Part shown: positions 56,211 through 64,000 of the stretch, piece by piece
Position numbering within the stretch: position 1 is the stretch's first letter
Layout of the letters: each line of letters opens with the position of its first letter
Assembly: GCF_033958435.1 (NCBI RefSeq)
Contig: NC_134144.1
Span: 11,836,010-11,900,009, forward strand
Source of the DNA: Carettochelys insculpta
Lineage: Eukaryota > Chordata > Testudines > Carettochelyidae
DNA: 64,000 nt
Direction: 5' to 3'
The notes under the pieces: model-generated
What the model saw: the letters and a program-made list of their open reading frames with translations, nothing else
What the model was told of the DNA's origin: nothing
Database searches by the model: none
Program-made: the position numbers and the translations under genes

Positions 56211-56268
56211 CACAAAGGGCTTCCAACTGAAAGCAGAAGAGACAGAACACTAAGACTCCTGACTTCAT
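56211..56268 (-). CDS. ICOS: ICOS first coding exon, signal peptide
   Basis: The ATG at 56268-56266 opens MKSGVLVFCLFCFQLEALC. It begins MKSG like the human protein and has a hydrophobic core suited to a signal peptide. The exon is 58 coding nt and ends at donor TGTG|GTAAGT in phase 1, the same length and phase as in mammals. The start context is ACAAGTATGA. Too short to stand out as an open frame. Upstream 5' UTR is not delimited. Confidence 0.9.
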
Positions 56269-56895
56269 ACTTGTCTGCCCCAGACACCAGCCTCAGCCTT
56301 CTGCCCTCAAGGTTTTCAAAGCTGAAGAAAAATTCAAATTTTGTCATTGTTTTCTGTTTCTTAGGAGAGGAAGTGGTTTTGTGGCCAATGAATGGAATTA
56401 TACAATAACTAAAAGGGTTCTTTTATTTAAAATAACACACAGCAGCATTATAGCTATGTCAGCAGGAGTTTTGCTATTACATGCATCTGGTGGGGGCGGG
56501 AGCTGTGTTTTTGGTTTTGTTTTTCCCCTAGCTCAAGTCTGTCTGTCTTCTTCCGAGCACTGATAGCATCTGTGTCATTATCTTACCTCATAGAATGTAG
56601 GCCACCTTTAATGTTCACCTTCACAGGTGGCTACTTAATCCATCCAGCTTAATTCATCGCCTGTATGCACCACCATCACCTATGTAGTATGTGTTTTGCA
56701 AATAACCACTGGCTAGCACACCAGTTCTGACACAGATGAAGAACCAAAACAAAAGTATGTCAAACTGCTTTCTCATGCACCACTCTCTGCCACCAGTGCC
56801 TTTTAGACAACTTGTTGTTGTCTCTGTCTTAAAGCTGTTGGTGGGTACAGTAAGCTTGAGGGAACGGCTTTACTAGTCAATACACATTCCTTTAC
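56269..56895. other. upstream flank / promoter region of ICOS
   Basis: Contains the 5' UTR and presumably the promoter. I see no clear TATA box at a fixed distance and name no factor sites. Confidence 0.35.
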
Positions 56896-57221
56896 TATAG
56901 GTTGAACCACTTTAATCTGGCACCCTCAGGACCTGACCAGAGTCAGACAAGAGAATTTGCCAGACTACAGGAGGTCAGTATTGTTTAGCAGCATTACCAA
57001 CACTTCCACTGCTTACTGGGCTCTTAGAAGATGTCTGAGGTAAATTACAACTAAATAACAGCACAGACCACTGAGAGCCAGGACTGGTGGCTGGAAACAA
57101 ACTTTATGTGACCATGGGAAACTTGCCAACATGATAATGGGTCATCCCGCTAACTAAAATCATGACAGATTACAGAGGTTGCTGGGTGAGAGAGTTCTGG
57201 ATTAGAGAGGTCCAACCTGTA
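56896..57221. mobile_element. Tc/mariner-like MITE with TATAGGTTGAACC end
   Basis: The left end TATAGGTTGAACCACTTTAA and right end AGAGAGGTCCAACCTGTA. Uninterrupted member of the 52631 family, useful as its reference. Confidence 0.75.
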
Positions 57222-58679
57222 GTCTACATAGGTTATTAGTCTATGTAGTTGAAGTACCCGCAAATTCAGTGGAAACAAAATCATATCCAAGCAGGATTTG
57301 CTTAGCCCTCTGTCTTTCTGGGAGCTCATTCAAATAAATTCCTGTTTAAGCCACAAGGACATAAAGATCTCAGGGCCTCCAAAAAAGTAGGCAGGGGGTT
57401 GCAGTGTCCACAGCCAAAATTTCTTCGTTCTGTGTACGTGGGCTCTGGGCTGCTGCTGTTTTGTCCTGGAGGAGGATGCACATTTGTGGTATGAGGAATG
57501 CTCTGGGACCAAAGGGTTACATCTACACCCAAATGATTATTTACACACATATACTTTTATTATTTTAGCTGGATGAAGGTGGGGAAAATAATTTAAAATT
57601 CTAGGGGATTTGTGATATTTCAGCTGTATTTTAGCCTGTTACCTTTCCTGAAGTTACAAAGATCACCTGAATGGAGTTAAGGTACCTTCGCATGGAAATA
57701 AATGGGTAACCAGTTCAGACACTGTGCAGAAATGGATCTTGGTTCACTTTGGATGTGCTTTGAATGTTACCAAATAGCAAATAATTTATAACAACAGTAT
57801 TGTCTTGCACATGCTTCACAAGCCAAAATTCTCCACTTTTTTAGATTGGGTGAATGCTCATTAGCCATTAATTTACTGGCCCCTTTCTCAAAGAGTGCTT
57901 TCTTTCCCACCACCATTGTCAGGCAACTTTATGAGGGACATAGACTCATTGCAATTCCTGTGATGGTGAACCAGTACAGCCTCTGACCAGCCGTGGGATA
58001 GCTTGCTAACTTGAGAAGCACATCTAGGTAGTGAAGAACAGGCCTGAAAGTAAGATACTCCTATTTTCTAAGCCAATCCCTTATTTCATTTAACCTTCCT
58101 CAACCTTCCTGCCTTTGTTTTCTTCCTCTGTAAAATGGAACTAATACTTACTGATGTCACAAGGATAATTTTTCTGAGAAAAGCTAATGCCAGTTCCAGC
58201 TGATACCCGGTACAAACAATCTTTTTCCACGCACACTTCCTATTTCTGTAGCTATTTTTGCTCTGGCACACGTGTTTCCTTTTCCTGGGTCCAGCAGCTC
58301 TCCTTTCTTCCTCTGTCCTTTATTCTTTTAAAATTCTTCAGGGACGTGTTCTATTTGTCTATCCATGCATTCCTCTAGCTGCTTGGTCCATTCCACCTCT
58401 CTTATCTTGGCTTCTCCTTGTGCTTCACCACACACGAAACGGACCTTTCGTCGGTTGCACTGACTCATCTCTTTGAAACTTTTCTCCTTCCCTTCAGCTA
58501 CTAAGTCACATCCTGTCTTTAAATCTTCTCTTAAAACCTACCATACCACTGAGATTTAAATCTCATTTGCCGCTTCCCCATTACTGCATCTTTCCATTCT
58601 CTCCAGTATATAAATAACCTGGAAAATCCTTTCTTGCAACTTTGCTGCTTCTGAAAAATAGAACATAGCACAGTTTCAC
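57222..58679. other. non-coding; MIR-like fragment at 58085-58190
   Basis: TTGTTTTCTTCCTCTGTAAAA then TACTTACTGATGTCACAAGG resembles the MIR 3' part on the plus strand. The other frames are short and unsupported. Confidence 0.45.
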
Positions 58680-58876
58680 AAAAACAAGCCAGCCCTGTAG
58701 CACCTTAAAGACTAGCACTGTTATTTGTTAGGTAATAAGCTTTCATGGCTGAAGTGGGTCTTAACCCACAAAAACTCATAATCTAATAAATAAAATCCTT
58801 AATCCTTCAGGTGCTACAGGACTGCTTGTTTTTGGTGAAGCTGCAGACTAACATGGCTACCCCTCTGAGACTTTAG
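58680..58876. repeat. old inverted pair of PLE-tail repeats
   Basis: The left arm CCCTGTAGCACCTTAAAGAC ... AATAAGCTTTCATGG and right arm AACCCACAAAAACTC ... TCAGGTGCTACAGGACTGCT are diverged reverse complements. It ends CAGACTAACATGGCTACCCC. It is older than the other pairs. Confidence 0.7.
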
Positions 58877-61209
58877 CACAAGTTCTTCCACTGGGAAATG
58901 ACCTTGTACATCTATATAGCGTATTGCTTTGTCCTGTCTAAACCCAGATGGCTCAGATGCCAGCAGCTCAACCCAACAGAACTTGGCAGTGAGGATTTTG
59001 CTTCTGACAATCAGCTTGTATTCTTCTTTGCTCAATTAAATTGCATTATTTCAGTTATAGCTGTTACTATGCTACACAGTTCATCTTTCTGCTAGCTGCT
59101 AGTTACCTCTCATATATCCTTTGTCATCTTTTGACCAAGTTATAAGTATTAACCTTACAGCTTTCTGTCCTTTTTACCTGACTCCGTTCCCCTCACCGTT
59201 CGCTATTTCTGCATATTAATAGGCAACTGCTCACAGCTGTGTAAAATCTTCTCTCACTTGTAAAGCATTTTGTGATCCTTTGTGTGATGATGCCAAAGTC
59301 TGTCTATGCAAATTATCCTTTCTTTAACCCTGATGCTTTTCATTCCCTGTTTCTAGAACAGGTCTATGTTCTGGAGCCTCTCTGCCATCCCTTGAGGGTC
59401 AGAGCACGAAACATTCTCTCTAGTGCTTTTTTTTTTCTCTGAGGGGGGAGGTGCTGCGCTATTTTTAATTTTTTTCATGGCTTTCAACGTGCCACTCCTC
59501 CCCACCAAGCATGTAAACAAGTGAGTCAAGGAGACACAGATTTTGCATTAAATGAAACTTATCTCTCTCTTGCTATTAGTCTGATTTTTAATTCCCGCTC
59601 TGTGAGACATTGCAGCATTCTCTCCATCACTAGGGTAATAGAAGCAACCAGGGTTCACCTCAGCTCAGCGGCAGGGCAAGCGCTTCTTTGCAGAACAGAT
59701 ATGATGAGCTGGGTTTGCTGCAGGGAGGAGGGGGTGGGAGGGGCGCAGGGGGATGTGGAAGGGGATGTGTATGGCTTTTATTTCTCAGTACATGATGTAT
59801 AGCTCAGGTATCCTGTGACTCAGTCTCTCAAGAGCATAAGACGAAAGCCTTCAAAGTATTTCAGTCACTGATTCCTTTCACATACCCCAAGGAATTAAAA
59901 CCATGGTCCATCAAGTCCTCTCCTACAGCTGGGCCAACAGCTACCATGGGCCCCAGGGCTAGCTGGGAGTGGGGCCTGGCTCCGCGTCCAGGAAAGGTCA
60001 GAGCCAAGAGATGAAGGGGTGAGGCCTAGGGCAGTCAGCCCTCAGTGACACCCAAATCCTGCTGCTGAACCCCCTCCCCAGCCACATGGACTGGCAGAGC
60101 CATACTGCCCCAGCCCTTCAAAGGGGCCCAGAGCTCCAGCTGCCACCACTTCTTATATAGCAGTGGCAACAGCCAGAGCTCTGGGCCCCTGTGAAACTCT
60201 GAGCCCTGGGGCAACCGCCCTCCTTTTCCCCCCACTCCTCTCTGTGGGCCTGCTCTTATAGAGTAAGCAGTTAATGAGCAACCAGGGCTACGTTAAGGCA
60301 TAATAGGTTCATGGCTTGGCCCTGCTTCCCCAAGTCATGTGATGTCTGAATCTCAGCACTTGCCTTTTAACAAAATGTTTCTTCCCCTCATCTTTGAGAA
60401 CAAAATCTAGAAACGTGTGCTGGTGGGGGTAGGCTAGCCCACATCTGCCGTAGCCTCTAGGAGAGGGGAGAGCTATAGCCATTGACCATGGAGAAAGCTC
60501 CCTACCTTCATTGCCTGTTATTCTTGAAAACATGGACATCTGTGCTATGGCAGCTCCGAGGAGGAGTTCCTGTCACCAACTGGGGCCTGCACCGCTGTCG
60601 TGGGAGGGGAAAAGCCACCAGTCCAGCCTCGGCTTGAGTGGAGACTGCCTGGAGCCCCCTACTCTACAACCCAGGGAGTAGCTACGGACCCGATGCACAT
60701 TTATCTGGATCTCTCTACAGAGTGGAGCATGACAGGTATACACAGATCAGTGCAGGGTCACAGAAGCTAACCCCCTTGTGGGTTTTGGACTCAGTGACCC
60801 TATGACACTGAACTAAATACCACCGCTGAAATCTTCACACCAGAATGGTTCAATGGCTGTCAATAGGATGAGAACACCCACCTGTGGTTATTTGGTCAAC
60901 AGTACTTTGGATTGAAAGAGCCTTTTGCTGAGGTGGTTGGGTTTTGTGGTGTGGCTTTATCTCACCAACCCTAGTGTTTACTCTTAAAGGTAAAATTTAG
61001 TTACAAGCAGAGGTGAAATTAACTGAAATTTGTTACAGGTGCTGTCCTACAACAACCCACTCCCTCTGGGGGTGAGGAGTGCATCTTCTTAGAGGGCATT
61101 TTTTCCACTTACTTTCTACTGTGAATTGTACATCTGACATGACAGATTAATCTAGTAGGGGTGATGCAGATTGTTCCAATCTCTGTTTATATACTGAGTA
61201 TAAAACTGC
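58877..61209. other. non-coding, unassigned
   Basis: Short frames on both strands (for example 59521-59802, 93 codons) without motif. No CTLA4-like exon was recognised on the minus strand here. Confidence 0.35.
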
Positions 61210-63512
61210 TTTACATCATGCAGGGGATCGTTGAGGGGGGAATACTGGCAGCTGGTTTGGCAGCAGGCATTGCTCTGCCCCTGCTCCCAATCTGTCCGCT
61301 GTGGTCCTGGAGAACCATTATGATACCCTGGATATGAGAGATAAGGAATTGCTCCCTAAGGAGGAGAAGTCATGTACCCCCAAGGCTGGGAGATTTGCGG
61401 CCACCACTGCAAGGAAGAAACGTAGGGTTGACGTGGTTGGAGTCTGTATTTGGAGGGGGATGGAGGCACCCATGTGTCGCACTGACATGACATCCTGGCA
61501 GGTATACTGCCTGCCAGGGGCCCATATCTGAGACAGTGCAGAGGGACTGTTGAGGATCATCTAGCCCTCTGATTACTACCCCATAATACTTGTAAATGTG
61601 GGTACTAATGATACTGCAAGGTATAACTTTGAGCAGATCAAGAGTGACTACAGGGCTCTGGGAGTACAGGTGAAGAAATCTGGAGCACGGGTGATGTTCT
61701 CCTTAGTCCTTCCTGTCAAAGGCAGGGGCTCGGGCAGAAACAGGTGCATCCTGGATGTGACTGCATGGGTACAAAATGGTGTCACTGGGAAGGCTTTGGC
61801 TTCCTTGACCGTGGGATGCTATTCCTGGAAAGACAGCTATGCAGAGATGGGGTTCACCTATCAAGGAAGGGGAAGAGAGTATTTGGATACAAACTGGCTA
61901 ACCTAGTGAGGAGGGATTTAAACTAGGTTTGACAATGGCAGGTGGCCAAATCTCACAGACCTCAGAGATGGGTCAGAAAAGGAAGAGAGCATGGCTATAA
62001 TAGCAGAAATAAAGGAGGGACAAAGCCAGTCGGGTGAAACTGACCAAGAAATTGTAGAATTCATGATTCTAAGGAATGATAGAAGGGACAAAAGCAAAAT
62101 AAAGACAATAAATTTCAGAAAGGCAGACTTCAGTAAACTCAAAGAGCTGGTAAATAAGTTTCCAGGAACCTACAGTCAGCTTATATTCTGTGCCAGGAAA
62201 AATAATGAAGCAAATAATTAAGGAGTTCATCTGCAAACGTCTGGAAAATAATAAGATGATAGTAACAGCCAGCATGGATTTGTAAAGTACAAATCAAATC
62301 ATGCCAAAGTAATTAGATACGATAATGAGCCTTGTGGATAAGCAGGAGGTGGTAGAAGTGGTATATCTAGACTACAGAAAAGCATTTGATATGGTCTTGC
62401 ATGACCTTTTTGTCAGTAAACTAGGAAAATGCAGCCTAGATGGGGCTACTATATGGTGGGTGCCTAACTGGCTGGATAACCATTCTCAGAAACTGGTTAT
62501 TAATAGTTCACAGTCATGCTGGAAGGGTATAACAAGGGGGTATTGCAGAGAGCAGTTTTGGGACTGGTTCTGTTTAATATCTTCATCAATGGCATAATGG
62601 CGTAGAAAATATGCTTATAAAGTTTGCTGATGATATCAAGCTGGGAGGGGTTGCAAGTGCTTTGGGTCATAATTGAAAAAGATCTGGACAAACTGGAGAA
62701 ATGGTCTGAGGTAAACAGGATGAAGTCTAATAAGGACAAATGCAAAGTACTCCACTTATGAAGGAACAGTCAGTTTCACATATACAAAATGGGAAGTGAC
62801 AGTCTAGGAAGGAATACTGTAGAAAGGGATTTAGGGGTCATAGTGGTCCACAGCCTAAATATGAGTCAACAGTGTGACAATATTGCAAAAAAGCAAATAT
62901 GGTTCTGCAATGCATTAAAAGAACAGTTGTGAGCAATACATAAGAAGTAATTCTTCTGCTCTACTCTGCACTCATTATATCTTGGTTGGAGTATTTTGTC
63001 TAGTTCTGGGTACCACATTTCGGGAAAGATGTGGAGAAATTGAAGAAGTTCCAGAGAAGAGCAACAAAAATGATCAAAGGTCTAGAAAACATAAGCTATG
63101 ATAGATGACTGAAAGAAGTGGATCTATTTAGTTTGGAAATGAGGAGATAAGAGGGGACATGATAGCGGTTTTCAAGTATCTAAAAGGGCATGACAAGGAG
63201 AAGGGAGAAAAAATTTTCTCCTTGACCGCTGATAAGAGGACAAGAAGTAATGGGCTTAAATTGCAGCAAGGGAGGTTTAGGTTATACATTAGGAAAAACT
63301 TCTGAACTGTCAGGGTGGATAACCACTGGAATAAATTGCCTAGGGAGGCTATGGAATCTCCATCACTGGAGATATTTAAGAGTGGGTTAGATAGACATCT
63401 ATCAGGGGTGGTCTAGATGGTTCTTGGTCCTGCTGTGAGGGCAGGAGACTGGACTTTATGACCTTTCAAGGTCCCTTCCAGTTCTACTCTTCTATGATTC
63501 CATGATCCACCT
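61210..63512 (+). mobile_element. CR1 LINE with internal deletions
   Basis: Frame 61598-61906 starts at MGTNDTARYNFEQIK and continues GARVMFSLVLPVKGRG. GTND is the block-V-like motif of the SGNH-hydrolase (esterase-like) domain found in CR1 ORF1. The next frame continues GFGFLDRGM and [18 protein letters not shown]. The endonuclease part is missing. RT pieces follow: VVYLDYRKAFDMVLHDL near 62355-62405, then a FADDIKLGG-like block near 62622-62645, and the C-terminal region to 63400. The element closes CAAGGTCCCTTCCAGTTCTA and CTTCTATGATTCCATGAT at about 63488-63507. Many stops; inactive. Confidence 0.85.
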
Positions 63513-64000
63513 TTATCATTTATTTGTATGAGGTCCAGACAGTATTGTAATATCACGTCAGACCAGATATGAATTCATGCCACCTGACAAGAAGTAGAAA
63601 CAAACACTTGAATAGGATTTGTAATGTAAAATATATGTGGGTAAAGTAATGCAGTTTTCTTTCCCATTGGGGGGTGTGGGAAGGCTTAGGCGGGGGTTGG
63701 TAGCATGAAGCTTGGCAGTGGGACACACCTCTAGTTATAACTGCAGAGGCTGGGATTCAACATGGAGTCTCTGAAGGTGGCAAGTTCCAGCAAGAAGCAA
63801 GCTGACAGCATTGTCAGCTGGGTGTAAGACACATCAAAGGTCACGTTGAAATTGGTATAATTAAGGGTTGGGTTTTCAAAAGCATCTGAATGACTTAGGA
63901 TACCATATGGGGCTAAATTTCCCCCATGGACTTAGGCACTTTTCAAATCTATCTTAACAGCCTCTAATTTGTGGGGGTTCTGTGTAGACAGGCCGCATGA
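63513..64000. other. non-coding, nothing recognised
   Basis: Unassigned sequence at the window edge. Confidence 0.4.

Larger units (their letters stand above)
43345..56268 (-). other. ICOS: ICOS gene, coding span (five coding exons)
   Basis: ICOS is a CD28-family receptor on activated T cells. It binds ICOS ligand (B7-H2) and signals through PI3K for T-helper and follicular help. Joining the minus-strand exons 56268-56211, 48145-48104, 47214-46876, 44110-44004 and 43434-43345 gives 211 codons and a stop. All introns are GT-AG. Intron phases are 1, 1, 1 and 0. Family order is kept: signal peptide, single IgV domain, stalk cysteine, transmembrane helix, short tail with YMxM. The human protein is 199 residues; the difference is mainly the 14-codon mini-exon. 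Introns hold CR1, RTE, hAT-like and PLE-tail insertions but none hits an exon. Transcription start and polyadenylation site are not placed. Confidence 0.9.

Noticed and set aside
56269..64000. CTLA4 exons upstream of ICOS
   Set aside because: Expected in this direction by synteny, but no MYPPPY-like loop or matching TM exon was seen on the minus strand. It is probably beyond the window.

Overview
The window is vertebrate nuclear DNA, most likely from a turtle. The evidence is one immune gene with ordinary GT-AG introns, many CR1 LINE pieces ending in the ATTCTATG-type tail, RTE and Penelope-like (PLE) fragments, MIR-type SINE cores, and dense families of short inverted-repeat DNA transposons. 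The turtle call rests on the repeat mixture and is an inference; no species is claimed.

Only one host gene can be supported. It is ICOS, the inducible T-cell costimulator, on the minus strand between 56268 and 43345. I read five coding exons: signal peptide (56211-56268), a 42-nt phase-1 mini-exon (48104-48145), IgV domain (46876-47214), transmembrane segment (44004-44110) and cytoplasmic tail (43345-43434). Joined, they give an open frame of 211 codons. The mini-exon is absent from the mammalian gene as I know it. The IgV domain has Ser where the B-strand cysteine is expected, the ligand loop reads LLPAPY instead of FDPPPF, and the tail carries a YMPM PI3K-binding site.

Layout. 1-4 kb: a decayed PIF/Harbinger transposon, with transposase remains on + and a SANT-type accessory gene on -, the latter split by a 710-bp MITE. 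4-16 kb: sparse old repeats, plus a 436-bp fold-back element at 13.1 kb. 16-21 kb: a minus-strand CR1, a PLE with GIY-YIG remnant, and a cluster of PLE-tail repeats, several as inverted pairs. 21-27 kb: CR1 and RTE fragments. 27-41 kb: six copies of a TTCGAA-rich MITE family (three in 27.4-33.4 kb, two nested at 39.3-40.7 kb, and the first at 2.8 kb), with a second fold-back copy and a second PLE. 41-42 kb: a hAT-like MITE containing a third fold-back element. 43-56 kb: ICOS, with introns full of CR1, hAT, RTE and PLE-tail insertions. 56-64 kb: upstream flank of ICOS with a Tc/mariner-like MITE, another PLE-tail pair and a deleted CR1 that retains part of ORF1 and the reverse transcriptase.

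The main non-genic signal is a set of elements sharing termini of the form GGCYRYGTCTACAC. Several are flanked by 3-bp direct repeats, which fits PIF/Harbinger mobilisation. The other is the repeated appearance of PLE-tail sequences as tail-to-tail inverted pairs. No CTLA4, CD28, PARD3B, tRNA, rRNA or CRISPR was seen.
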